From the NCBI RefSeq assembly GCF_052076105.1, contig NZ_CP197245.1, positions 5,828,001-5,892,000 of the forward strand: DNA of 64,000 nucleotides, in the 5' to 3' direction. The notes beneath the pieces were generated by a model, which worked only from the letters and a program-made list of their open reading frames with translations, did not search any database and was not told the origin of the DNA. Shown one piece after another: positions 1-7,224 of this stretch. Made by a program: the position numbers and the translations under genes. Position 1 is the stretch's first letter. Each line of letters opens with the position of its first letter. Origin of the DNA: Tardiphaga sp052076105. GTDB taxonomy: Bacteria > Pseudomonadota > Alphaproteobacteria > Rhizobiales > Xanthobacteraceae.

Positions 1-495
1 CGCATTACACAGCCAGTGGGACATGTTGGCTGCTGCTTTTAGTTAACGGGCCGGAAAATATAATCGCCTTCACGCAACCCTCTTCCTGCAACTTGATCGC
101 TCGGCCCAATGTGGTTGCGTCGCTTCGACCGGCCAGCGTTCCGGCCGAGATAAGCCCATGTGCGTCAACCAGTCTCTCGGCCCTGCGCAAGGACTCGGCA
201 GATAGGTCTCGAGTGCGTAACGCCGTGTCAGCGCGGCCCCATGCGTGTCCAAAGAGTTCCGGGAAATCTTGGTTGGCAACACAGTAGATTTAGCACCGGG
301 CCGGAAACCGTGCCAGCCCGCACATGGACGGTCGCGCACATCGCGACGGCAAGATCTGGAGCGACCACGCGCTCGCAAGCACCGAGTGAGCGGTCACCGC
401 ATGGTGCCCATTATGGGCCGAAGGGACTGACTGAGCGTGGCGCGATACTTCGCCCTCGAACGTGTCGATAGAGATGCTTTAGATATAGGATGAGA
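1..495. other. Island segment without a supportable gene
   Basis: No convincing coding sequence was found here. A short minus-strand frame (about 190 down to 5) starts only at TTG and reads as a plausible but unrecognised 61-residue peptide, with a run containing AGTLAGRSDATTLGRA. It could be the tail of a decayed gene. Plus-strand frames in the same stretch have arginine- and proline-rich shadow composition. The stretch lies inside the putative island and downstream of the DUF892 gene. Confidence 0.4.
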
Positions 496-520
496 GGGCG
501 GAGGCCGTGTGCCCCCGCCC
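496..520 (-). terminator. Hairpin downstream of the DUF892 gene
   Basis: A 10-bp stem (496-505 with 511-520, one pair a G-U wobble in the minus-strand RNA) and a 5-nt loop lie just past the stop codon of the minus-strand DUF892 gene. No strong U-tract follows, so it may stabilise the 3' end rather than terminate by itself. Confidence 0.4.
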
Positions 521-528
521 GAGCTTTG

Positions 529-1017
529 TCATGCTGCCTCAGCGTTCACGGCCGTTAGGGCCAGCTTCGAGAGCGCGTCGTCGGTCTTTTTTTCTTCCGC
601 GAGTGTCTGATCAAGCAGCTTCACGGCGTCCTTTAGGCCGAGGGTGTTTGCCCAAGTGCGAAGCGTGCCATAGCGGGAGATTTCATAGTGTTCCACCGCC
701 TGGGCCGCGGCCAGAAGGCCGGGATCGAGTGCTGCAGCGTCGGCGTACTCTTCCATGATCTCTTTGCCTTCATCAAGGATACCCTCGATCGCGTCGCATT
801 TCTTGCCGCGAGCAGCCTTGCCAAGATTCTCGAAGATTTGCTCCAGGCGCTCGATTTGCACTTCGGTCTCCGCCTGATGCTTCTCGAACGCGGCGCGAAG
901 CTGGCCGGAGCTCGCAGCTTTGGCCATCTTGGGCAGAGCTTTGTAGATCTGTTTCTCTGCGTAATAGATGTCCTTGAGGGTATCGAGGAAAAGATCGTTC
1001 AGGTCCTTCTCGGGCAT
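529..1017 (-). CDS. DUF892 (YciE/YciF-type) ferritin-like stress protein
   Basis: This 162-residue, almost entirely helical protein matches the DUF892 family (YciE/YciF-like). It starts MPEKDLNDLFLDTLKDIYYAE, with the family's typical D-I-Y-x-A-E-K-Q motif near residue 17. The later helices hold acidic and histidine residues (EKHQAETEVQ, QAVEHYEISRYG) that form the ferritin-like di-iron bundle in this family. Family members are bacterial stress proteins of unproven biochemical role. The gene diverges from the PAP2 operon, and its upstream region has a GGAAC-N16-TGTT element (1053-1077) suggesting general-stress sigma control. The family assignment is secure; the physiological role is not. Confidence 0.9.
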   Translation of the reverse strand: MPEKDLNDLFLDTLKDIYYAEKQIYKALPKMAKAASSGQLRAAFEKHQAETEVQIERLEQIFENLGKAARGKKCDAIEGILDEGKEIMEEYADAAALDPGLLAAAQAVEHYEISRYGTLRTWANTLGLKDAVKLLDQTLAEEKKTDDALSKLALTAVNAEAA

Positions 1018-1052
1018 CTCGCTCTCCTATTGGTTGCCAAGGATCGTCTGAG

Positions 1053-1077
1053 AACACGACGCCGCGATGTTAGTTCC
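1053..1077 (-). promoter_or_regulatory. Putative EcfG-type promoter for the DUF892 gene
   Basis: Read on the minus strand, GGAAC (1077-1073) is followed after 16 nt by TGTT (1056-1053). This fits the alphaproteobacterial general-stress sigma consensus GGAAC-N16/17-CGTT with one mismatch in the -10 box. It lies 36 nt upstream of the DUF892 start codon. Confidence 0.5.
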
Positions 1078-1118
1078 AAAACGGTCGCCATACGCGAAGA
1101 CGCTATTGGGCCACGGCG

Positions 1119-1143
1119 GGAACCAAGCCGCAGAGCCGCAGTT
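1119..1143 (+). promoter_or_regulatory. Putative EcfG-type promoter for the PAP2 operon
   Basis: GGAAC at 1119-1123, 16 nt, then AGTT at 1140-1143: the same architecture and spacing as the divergent element for DUF892. The start codon at 1183 lies 39 nt downstream and is preceded by AGGAGG. Confidence 0.45.
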
Positions 1144-1182
1144 GAAAGGGCCTGTCATCTAACTGTCATTAGGAGGTGCATG

Positions 1183-1752
1183 ATGCGGCCGGTCACGGTC
1201 AACCCGGCGGCCTTTGATCGCGACATTGCGTCAGCGATAGCGCAGCACACCAATCCTGCCTTCGAGCAGGCGGCACAGCTTCTGACCTGGGGTGCGGACG
1301 AACATATTCTCATCGCAGCCGCCGCGGCCCTTTGGTTCTTCTCGCGAAAAAGCAGCGAACAGACGCGAACTGCTGCCACACATCTTTTGGCGACATCAGT
1401 TGTAACCGGCATCATCCCCCACGCTCTCAAACGTATCTTCAATCAGCGTCGGCCGGATCGGCTGACGGTGATCGGCCATCTGCATGGTATCCCATTATCT
1501 GGCCGTCCTAACGATGCGTTTCCGTCGGGGCACGCCGTCCATATGGGCGCTCTGGCGGGCGCGGCGTCGGCGTTCCCTGAGCCGTATCGAGAGCTTACCT
1601 GGACCGCCGCGATCGGGCTTTCGCTGACGAGGGTTGCCGTCCTCGCGCACTGGGGTAGCGATGTTGTGGCGGGCTTTGTCGGCGGATTTCTAGTTGAGCG
1701 GCTCGTCAGGCGTTGGACGGGTTATGGCAGGGGTCGCGGGTATCATGACTGA
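1183..1752 (+). CDS. PAP2-family membrane phosphatase
   Basis: This 189-residue protein of the PAP2/acid phosphatase superfamily probably dephosphorylates a lipid phosphate or pyrophosphate at the membrane. The three signature motifs are present: K83-x6-R90-P91, P-S-G-H at 114-117, and R150-x5-H156-x3-D160. Hydrophobic segments lie around 40-55, 65-80 and 120-175. I chose the ATG at 1183 because AGGAGG (1171-1176) is 6 nt away; the adjacent ATG at 1180 is possible. The frame stays open upstream to about 688, but that part is antisense to the DUF892 gene. First gene of a tightly overlapping four-gene operon. The substrate cannot be told from sequence. Confidence 0.88.
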   Translation: MRPVTVNPAAFDRDIASAIAQHTNPAFEQAAQLLTWGADEHILIAAAAALWFFSRKSSEQTRTAATHLLATSVVTGIIPHALKRIFNQRRPDRLTVIGHLHGIPLSGRPNDAFPSGHAVHMGALAGAASAFPEPYRELTWTAAIGLSLTRVAVLAHWGSDVVAGFVGGFLVERLVRRWTGYGRGRGYHD

Positions 1753-2086
1753 AAGCGTCATCCGCTTCATCGCGGGCGGCGCCGTTGTCTCGGTCTTCGC
1801 CCTGATCGGCGACGTTTTGCGGCCCAAGTCATTTGCGGGACTTTTCGGCGCCGCTCCTTCGGTTGCGTTGGTATCGTTGGCACTCGCGATTTCGATGCAC
1901 GGATCGGATTACGTGTCCATCCAAGCCATGTCGATGCTCAGCGGCGCAGCAGCGCTGTTCGCTTTCAGCATCGCGATCTGTCATCTCTGTAAACGCACGC
2001 GATTATCTGCTGCGTTGGCCACTCTCCTCGCGTTGCCTGTCTGGCTTGCGGTCGCTTTCGGCCTTTACGCGGCGGTGAGCTTATGA
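1745..2086 (+). CDS. DUF3147-like small membrane protein (copy 1)
   Basis: A 113-residue integral membrane protein with four predicted hydrophobic segments. Its N-terminus (RFIAGGAVVSVFALIGD, then FAGLFGAAPSVAL) fits DUF3147-like small membrane proteins, whose function is unknown. The start overlaps the end of the PAP2 gene by 8 nt; an alternative ATG lies at 1724. It resembles the next gene product over its first 60 residues (RF-x2-GG ... GLF-x2-P-A/S), so the two are probably tandem paralogues that may form a hetero-oligomer. It sits inside the stress operon. Confidence 0.7.
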   Translation: MTESVIRFIAGGAVVSVFALIGDVLRPKSFAGLFGAAPSVALVSLALAISMHGSDYVSIQAMSMLSGAAALFAFSIAICHLCKRTRLSAALATLLALPVWLAVAFGLYAAVSL

Positions 2087-2514
2087 TCGTGAGGGTGTCA
2101 TTCTCTTCGCTGGGCGACAGTCGCTGGTACGAATATGTCGTACGGTTTTTGCTTGGTGGGGCTGCGACAGTCGTCACGGGACTCGTCGGAAAATGGTGGG
2201 GGCCGGCGGTTGGCGGCCTTTTCCTGGCCTTTCCGGCTATGCTGTGCGCGAGCGCGACGCTTGTCCAGACCCACGAACGCCGGCGAAAAACCGAAGCCGG
2301 CTTGACGGGTGATCGGCGTGGTGCGGATGCCGCCGCACTCGATGCCGCCGGAGCTGCACTTGGCAGCGTCGGGCTGATGGCATTCGCTACAGTCGTCCTT
2401 CGTACCAGCGCATCGGCGCCGTGGATCAGTCTGGCTCTAGCATCGGTTGCCTGGGCGGTGGCGGCCGGCTCTTGCTGGTGGATCTACAAGCGATTTCGCA
2501 TTTACCGGAGCTGA
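2083..2514 (+). CDS. DUF3147-like small membrane protein (copy 2)
   Basis: This 143-residue membrane protein overlaps the preceding stop codon (ATGA), implying translational coupling. It repeats the RF-x2-GG motif and the GGLFLAFPAM segment of the preceding paralogue. A charged cytoplasmic stretch of about 25 residues (HERRRKTEAGLTGDRRGAD) separates two hydrophobic halves and is absent from copy 1. No enzymatic motif is visible. Function unknown. Confidence 0.7.
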   Translation: MIVRVSFSSLGDSRWYEYVVRFLLGGAATVVTGLVGKWWGPAVGGLFLAFPAMLCASATLVQTHERRRKTEAGLTGDRRGADAAALDAAGAALGSVGLMAFATVVLRTSASAPWISLALASVAWAVAAGSCWWIYKRFRIYRS

Positions 2515-2516
2515 AT

Positions 2517-3128
2517 ATGGGAGAACTCCGCTCGGAGATCGGCGGCGATCGCACCGTCCATCTGTGTCTCGACATGCAGCGTCTGTTCGGACCGGAAGGA
2601 CCATGGCCGACGCCATGGCTTGAGCGCGTCATGCCGGTTGTAATCCGCATTGTCGAGCGCGCTCCGTCCCGGACCGTGTTTACGCGGTTCATTCCGCCTG
2701 TATCGCCGGATGAGGCGAACGGGATGTGGCGGAGTTATTTCCGCAAGTGGCGATTGGTGACGCGCGAGGAGGTGGATCTCGACCTTCTCGAACTCATGAA
2801 GCCCCTGCGGCGCCACGTTCCGCCCGCGGTTGTTTTCGACAAGCCTGCCTATTCCGCATTCTCGAACTCAGGACTGCATAATTTTCTACGGCGGCGCGCC
2901 GTCGATACTCTGATCATTACTGGGGCGGAGACCGACGTCTGCGTCCTTTCCACAATCCTCAGCGCAGTCGATCTAGGCTATCGCATCGTCGTTGCAAAAG
3001 ATGGACTTTGCAGTTCGGCAGACGAAACGCATGATGCACTACTGGGGCTTTATGCCAAACGCTTTGACCTGCAGATCGAATTGGCTGACTGTGCCGAGAT
3101 ATTAGCTCGCTGGTCCGCGCCCTCCTAG
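2517..3128 (+). CDS. Isochorismatase-family cysteine hydrolase
   Basis: A 203-residue cysteine hydrolase of the isochorismatase superfamily (nicotinamidase, isochorismatase, N-carbamoyl amidase and relatives). The expected catalytic triad is D19 (in LCLDMQ), K109 (in FDKPAYSAF) and C142 (in ETDVCV). The ATG at 2517 follows the previous stop directly and has a GGAG-like site; the frame is open further upstream only inside the DUF3147 gene. The substrate is not predictable. Last gene of the PAP2-DUF3147-DUF3147 operon, so possibly a stress-induced detoxification or NAD-salvage enzyme (inference). Confidence 0.85.
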   Translation: MGELRSEIGGDRTVHLCLDMQRLFGPEGPWPTPWLERVMPVVIRIVERAPSRTVFTRFIPPVSPDEANGMWRSYFRKWRLVTREEVDLDLLELMKPLRRHVPPAVVFDKPAYSAFSNSGLHNFLRRRAVDTLIITGAETDVCVLSTILSAVDLGYRIVVAKDGLCSSADETHDALLGLYAKRFDLQIELADCAEILARWSAPS

Positions 3129-3305
3129 CTCTCCCGTCGTAGGATGGGCCAACATGCGATGCTACGCAAATGCAACGAGTTCGTCCGGCCTCTCCGCCCT
3201 CATACTCGCCGTGGACGGCAAGTTATGGGGCGGAGCCCGCGGGCTTCGTTTCAAAGGTAGGTGTGGTCTCCGTCGACGGCACGCCCGGTTCGCGTCGCTT
3301 TTCAG

Positions 3306-3848
3306 CTACTTCTTTTTGTTTAGGTTTTGCGCCATCTCAAGATGATGCTGAAGGTGGGGAAGTGTCTTCCCAGCCCAATCCTTCAGCTTCGGATCCTCTC
3401 CTCCCTTGGCGTAGCGCTCAAAGAGCGAGACAGCGTCCTTGTGAGCGCTTACTTGCATGGAGGCGTAGTCGGACGTGAAACTGTCGGCTTTGGCGTCCTT
3501 CAACTTGTCCACCTTCTTCTGGTGCGTTTCGTCAAGCGCCGTTGGCAACGCCGCCTTCATGTCGCCGCTGACTAGCGCCTTTAGCTCTTCGGATGTCTTG
3601 GAGTGGTCGGTGATCATCTGGGACGCGAATGTCTTGGCATCCGCATCTCCGCGCTCTTGCGCGAGCTTGCTGGTCGCGATCTCAGTCAAGTCGCTAAGGG
3701 CGGCTTCCTTGAGGAAGTCGGCAGTGCTCGGCGCTACGCCTAGGACGGAGTTCACGCCTGTCTTTTCCCCGACTGACTGTGCGTTGACGTTGGTGGCGCC
3801 GAGAGCGAGAGAGAGAACAGACGCGGCGGCGAAAGTTACTTTGTTCAT
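3306..3848 (-). CDS. DUF4142 ferritin-like exported protein
   Basis: A 180-residue protein with a clear Sec signal peptide (MNKVTFAAASVLSLALGATNVNA) and a mature four-helix DUF4142 domain. The domain shows the family pattern FLKEAALSDLTEIATSKLA near residue 45, SQMITDHSKTSEELKAL near 77 and HLQHHLEMAQNL at the C-terminus. Family members are periplasmic or outer-membrane-annotated stress proteins of unknown activity. The gene is monocistronic and faces the isochorismatase gene. A weak GGAAC-N16-CATT element lies upstream. Confidence 0.88.
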   Translation of the reverse strand: MNKVTFAAASVLSLALGATNVNAQSVGEKTGVNSVLGVAPSTADFLKEAALSDLTEIATSKLAQERGDADAKTFASQMITDHSKTSEELKALVSGDMKAALPTALDETHQKKVDKLKDAKADSFTSDYASMQVSAHKDAVSLFERYAKGGEDPKLKDWAGKTLPHLQHHLEMAQNLNKKK

Positions 3849-3885
3849 GGCGCAATCCCTGAAATTTCCACTTGTAGGCGGAAGA

Positions 3886-3910
3886 AATGATCAATTTCAG
3901 GCAAGGTTCC
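3886..3910 (-). promoter_or_regulatory. Weak EcfG-like promoter for the DUF4142 gene
   Basis: On the minus strand, GGAAC (3910-3906) precedes CATT (3889-3886) by 16 nt. The -10 box departs from CGTT at one base. It fits the same regulatory theme as the elements at 1053-1143 but is weaker. Confidence 0.3.
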
Positions 3911-4358
3911 AGTGCATCGTCAGTAGCAACGGATTTCAGAAGATGTGATTGGGTAAACCGGACCAAGGGCAGCTAATACCGTTGCCGGGCACTCTCTGGC
4001 GGCTCTCATGGGACACACTGCACCATCGTCGTTCCGCGACTTCTTCTTTATGATTCGACGTCGGATCCGCCAAGCGTTTCAGCCATTCAGCTCCTGTTCG
4101 TCATTCTCTCTTGCGGTTACGTTGAGCGAGCCGTCTTGCCCGAAGATCGTCGCCCGCACCGACGACGATCGCAGCGAATTCCTTCGCAAGTGCGGCTTCG
4201 GAGATGCGGAACGGCGTGTCTCCGGCTTCGTGCTTTTTCGTGTCTCCGGATCGCCTGTTCTATGGCGCTGCCCTCAGAGTGAGAGGGCGGCGCTGCGCTT
4301 CGTGACGGGTCGGAGGCCGAGAGAGAGGCTTTCGGCCGCCCGTCCGGAGTAAATCCCG
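3911..4358. other. Non-coding stretch ending in a ParB-type leader
   Basis: No supportable gene. A plus-strand frame (4008-4352) is open, but its product is arginine- and serine-rich without family resemblance. The last 100 bases (from about 4255) contain a GA-rich segment with short inverted repeats that I recognise as typical upstream DNA of ParB-like genes in rhizobial integrative elements. That recognition is from memory, not from a search. Confidence 0.4.
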
Positions 4359-4472
4359 ATGTCTATTACCAAGAAGAAGATCACCCTGTCGCCCTCGCGC
4401 GACATTAAAGGGTGGGATCGCGCAGCAGCTCGCACGACTCACCGCATCGAGCGCTCCTTCCAGAATTTCTAG
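4359..4472 (+). pseudogene. Truncated ParB/Spo0J-like gene remnant
   Basis: The frame encodes 37 residues and then stops. Residues 1-16 (MSITKKKITLSPSRDI) match the conserved N-terminus of ParB-like nuclease/partition proteins carried by alphaproteobacterial integrative conjugative elements and plasmids. These normally continue with P-F-N-K-L and run several hundred residues. After residue 16 the match is lost (KGWDRAAARTTHRIER...), so a deletion junction lies near 4407. An AGTAAATCCC leader sits just before the ATG. It is evidence that the region was once part of a mobile element. Confidence 0.6.
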
Positions 4473-4525
4473 CGCTTTTTTACGGCGCGCGCGCTGACGG
4501 CCGGACCTCAAAATTTCGCAAATCC

Positions 4526-4556
4526 CCTTGAACCATTTTTGGGCTGCTCCTAGGTC
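4526..4556 (+). promoter_or_regulatory. Putative RpoH-type promoter of groESL
   Basis: CCTTGAA (4526-4532) resembles the alphaproteobacterial sigma-32 -35 box. About 17 nt later CCTAGGT (4549-4555) partly fits the CCTATNT -10 box. The groES start is about 65 nt downstream. No CIRCE inverted repeat (HrcA operator) is visible, so if this promoter is real, control is likely by RpoH alone. Confidence 0.35.
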
Positions 4557-4619
4557 GTCTTTGCCCGCGCAGTCCGGCGCCGGGCTCATGATATCGCTAG
4601 ACCGTAAAGGAGGATGTCT

Positions 4620-4934
4620 ATGCATTTCCGTCCAATGCAAGACCGCGTGGTTGTGCAACGCATTGAAGCAACCGAAAAAACTGCCGGCGGCATCATCATT
4701 CCCGATACTGCGAAAGAAAAGCCGCAGGAGGGCGAGGTGATTTCCGTCGGGCCTGGCGCGCGCAACGAGCAAGGACAATTAGTATCCCTGGACGTAAAGC
4801 CTGGTGACCGTGTCCTTTTCGGAAAATGGACTGGCACGGAAGTGAAAATTGATGGCCGGGATCTTCTGATTATGAAGGAAAGCGACCTTCTTGGCGTCGT
4901 CGAAACGACCGACGCGCTGAAGAATGCCGCCTGA
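4620..4934 (+). CDS. groES: Co-chaperonin GroES
   Basis: This 104-residue Hsp10 caps the GroEL cavity. It shows the standard beta-barrel sequence (RPMQDRVVVQRIE), the mobile loop with the GroEL-binding tripeptide region (EKTAGGIIIPDTAKEKPQEG, residues 20-38) and the GDRVLFGKW roof/barrel segment. An ATG at 4614 is in frame, but AGGAGG (4608-4613) abuts it, so the ATG at 4620 with 6-nt spacing is the better start. Co-transcribed with groEL 39 nt downstream. It is probably an accessory copy, since it lies inside the putative island. Confidence 0.93.
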   Translation: MHFRPMQDRVVVQRIEATEKTAGGIIIPDTAKEKPQEGEVISVGPGARNEQGQLVSLDVKPGDRVLFGKWTGTEVKIDGRDLLIMKESDLLGVVETTDALKNAA

Positions 4935-4973
4935 GATATCGCAGTCATCGAAGGGAAAGGAGAATTAAGTATC

Positions 4974-6593
4974 ATGGCTGGCAAGGACGTGAAGTTTTCG
5001 ACCGAAGCCCGTGACCGCTTGCTGCGGGGCGTCGATACGCTTGCGAATGCCGTCAAGGTGACCCTTGGTCCAAAAGGCCGCAACGTGGTTATCGAAAAAT
5101 CGTTCGGCGCCCCCCGCATTACTAAGGACGGCGTCACGGTCGCCAAGGAGATCGAACTGGAAGACAAGTTCGAGAACATGGGCGCGCAATTGGTGCGGGA
5201 AGTTGCTTCCAAGACCAATGACCTCGCGGGAGACGGAACCACGACGGCAACCGTGTTAACACAGGCCATCGTCAAGGAAGGTGCAAAGTCCGTCGCGGCC
5301 GGCATGAATCCGATGGACCTTAAGCGCGGCATAGATCTGGCGGTGGATGCGATCGTGGCCGATCTCAAATCGCATGCCAAACGGATCACCTCTAACGACG
5401 AAATCTCCCAAGTCGGTACGATCTCAGCAAATGGGGATACTGAAATCGGTCGCTTCCTGGCCGAGGCAATGCAGAAAGTCGGCAATGAGGGCGTCATTAC
5501 GGTGGAGGAGGCAAAGAGCCTCAACACCGAATTGGAGGTGGTCGAGGGTATGCAGTTCGACCGCGGCTACGTCTCGCCCTATTTCGTGACAAATGCCGAG
5601 AAGATGCGGGTCGAACTCGACGATCCCTATATTCTGATCCATGAGAAGAAGTTGACGGGGCTGCAAACCATGCTCCCCCTCCTCGAGTCGGTTGTCCAGT
5701 CTGGCAAGCCGCTGCTGGTCATTGCAGAGGAGATCGAGGGCGAAGCGCTGGCGACATTAGTCGTCAACAAGCTGCGGGGCGGCTTGAAGATTGCGGCGGT
5801 CAAGGCTCCCGGCTTCGGTGATCGGCGCAAAGCCATGCTGGAGGACATCGCGATCCTCACTGGCGGTACCGCGATATCGGAAGATCTCGGCATCCAGCTC
5901 GAAAAGGTTACATTGAGCATGCTCGGCCGAGCCAAAAAGGTCGTGATCGACAAAGACAATACCACGATCGTCAATGGAGCAGGCGCGAAGAACGAAATCG
6001 ACGCACGCACCACGCAGATCAAGGCTCAGATTGAGGAAACCACGTCTGACTATGATCGTGAAAAGCTACAGGAGCGGCTTGCCAAACTGGCCGGCGGCGT
6101 TGCTCTAATTCGGGTTGGAGGGGCGACCGAGGTCGAAGTCAAGGAGCGCAAAGACCGTGTTGATGACGCGCTACATGCGACCCGCGCCGCGGTGGAGGAA
6201 GGGATCCTCCCGGGTGGAGGGGTGGCCCTCCTACGCTCCCTCAAAACACTGGACGGCGTAACCACCTCGAACCCAGATCAAAAGGCTGGCGTCGACATCG
6301 TGCGTCGAGCCATCCAGGTACCGGCTCGACAGATCGTCCAGAACGCGGGCGGGGACGGCTCGCTGGTGGTCGGCAAGCTGCTGGAAAGCAGTGACTACAA
6401 TTGGGGCTTCAATGCCGCGACTGGCCAGTACCAAGACATGGTAGAGGCCGGCGTGATCGATCCTGCGAAGGTGGTTCGCACCGCCCTGCAGGACGCCGCT
6501 TCGGTGGCCTCGCTGCTAATTACGACGGAGGCTCTCGTGGCTGACACGCCGAAGAAGGCGAACGTTTCGGCCATACCTACAATGGAAATCTGA
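4974..6593 (+). CDS. groEL: Chaperonin GroEL, variant without GGM tail
   Basis: A 539-residue Hsp60. The equatorial ATPase signature GDGTTTATVL lies near residues 86-95, and VEEGILPGGGVALLRS near 405 leads to the second equatorial half. The apical domain is complete. Unlike typical GroEL the protein ends ...KKANVSAIPTMEI, lacking the flexible Gly-Gly-Met repeat that lines the cavity floor. It also has unusual residues such as SDYNWGFNAATGQYQDM. These traits and its neighbours suggest a divergent accessory chaperonin like those carried in multiple copies by rhizobia. A GGGAAAGGAGA site precedes the ATG. Confidence 0.95.
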   Translation: MAGKDVKFSTEARDRLLRGVDTLANAVKVTLGPKGRNVVIEKSFGAPRITKDGVTVAKEIELEDKFENMGAQLVREVASKTNDLAGDGTTTATVLTQAIVKEGAKSVAAGMNPMDLKRGIDLAVDAIVADLKSHAKRITSNDEISQVGTISANGDTEIGRFLAEAMQKVGNEGVITVEEAKSLNTELEVVEGMQFDRGYVSPYFVTNAEKMRVELDDPYILIHEKKLTGLQTMLPLLESVVQSGKPLLVIAEEIEGEALATLVVNKLRGGLKIAAVKAPGFGDRRKAMLEDIAILTGGTAISEDLGIQLEKVTLSMLGRAKKVVIDKDNTTIVNGAGAKNEIDARTTQIKAQIEETTSDYDREKLQERLAKLAGGVALIRVGGATEVEVKERKDRVDDALHATRAAVEEGILPGGGVALLRSLKTLDGVTTSNPDQKAGVDIVRRAIQVPARQIVQNAGGDGSLVVGKLLESSDYNWGFNAATGQYQDMVEAGVIDPAKVVRTALQDAASVASLLITTEALVADTPKKANVSAIPTMEI

Positions 6594-6598
6594 GCAAC

Positions 6599-6633
6599 GA
6601 GGGGAGCCCGGATTTAGATCTCGGGCTCCCCTC
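6599..6633 (+). terminator. Hairpin terminator after groEL
   Basis: A perfect 12-bp inverted repeat (6599-6610 and 6622-6633) with an 11-nt loop starts 6 nt after the groEL stop codon. The downstream sequence is A-rich rather than T-rich, so termination strength is uncertain. Confidence 0.6.
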
Positions 6634-6676
6634 AAAGACAAAGGATTTCGATGAAACCTCCCTCGTCAGCCAAGCC

Positions 6677-6898
6677 ATGTCAAATTTATCAACCAACGTC
6701 CGACCTTCACACGAAGCCCTCATTTCGGGACGGATCCAGATCCCAGGCGTCAAATCGTTTCTGATTAAGAGCGAACGCAAAGTGATTGAACATTGCGGCC
6801 GGCTTCTCAAGGCTAACCAGCTTACGTCAGAAGACCGCCGCCGTTTGACCCGGTTGGTCGAACTCGCGGTAACGGAATTGCAACGTTTAGACACCTGA
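6677..6898 (+). CDS. Small hypothetical protein
   Basis: A 73-residue basic, helical protein without recognised domain. The C-terminal half (LTSEDRRRLTRLVELAVTELQRL) reads as an amphipathic helix pair. It lies between the groESL terminator and the hsp20 promoter on the same strand as both. A minus-strand frame over the same bases (6577-6999) is serine- and arginine-rich and less protein-like. It could be a small stress protein; nothing more can be said. Confidence 0.5.
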   Translation: MSNLSTNVRPSHEALISGRIQIPGVKSFLIKSERKVIEHCGRLLKANQLTSEDRRRLTRLVELAVTELQRLDT

Positions 6899-7084
6899 CT
6901 ATCGAAACTCCCTCCAACATACTTCGCAGCGTTCGGCGATCGCCGCATCCCGCGACAATACTTGTCTCGTTCAGCAACAAGAGACTGCTCAAGGCTCATG
7001 GCGGCGGCTATTCGAATGAGGAAGAGCGCCCGGCCAAGGACAGGCTGCGACGTTGCCGGCCTTCCAAAAAGATTTGGACACCCA

Positions 7085-7113
7085 CTTGAAACCAGATCAG
7101 GCTTTTCTAATTT
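7085..7113 (+). promoter_or_regulatory. Putative RpoH-type promoter of the hsp20 gene
   Basis: CTTGAA at 7085-7090, then about 16-17 nt, then CTAATTT at 7107-7113. The -35 matches the sigma-32 class used by rhizobial small heat-shock genes; the -10 match is moderate. Transcription from here would give a leader of roughly 105 nt, the usual length for ROSE-controlled genes. Confidence 0.35.
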
Positions 7114-7132
7114 TTAGTTTGCCGCGAGAAGC

Positions 7133-7224
7133 GGTCCGGGCGCCATTCGAGGGCCCGGCGGAGACGGGCGCCTGGGGTGTCCGACGCCCGCTCGTATCCA
7201 ACTTGCTCAATGGAGGATTTGGCT
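7133..7224 (+). promoter_or_regulatory. ROSE-like RNA thermometer
   Basis: The hsp20 leader contains GC-rich self-complementary blocks (GGGCGCC near 7138 with GGGCGCC/GGCGCC near 7165). Just before the start codon TTGCTC (7203-7208) faces GGAGGA (7212-7217) across a three-base loop. A U-U/Y-G-C-U strand pairing imperfectly with the Shine-Dalgarno is the hallmark of ROSE elements, which melt on heat shock and free the ribosome site. The structure is inferred by eye. Confidence 0.5.

Noticed and set aside
688..1179. Long N-terminal extension of the PAP2 frame
   Set aside because: It is antisense to the DUF892 gene and lacks a ribosome site; AGGAGG before 1183 gives a clear start.
4008..4352. 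Open frame of 114 residues before the ParB remnant
   Set aside because: Arginine- and serine-rich composition without family resemblance, and it covers what looks like conserved non-coding leader DNA.
4500..4613. CIRCE operator before groES
   Set aside because: No TTAGCACTC-N9-GAGTGCTAA inverted repeat is present.
6577..6999. Minus-strand 140-residue frame after groEL
   Set aside because: It includes the groEL terminator and is antisense to a more protein-like plus frame.
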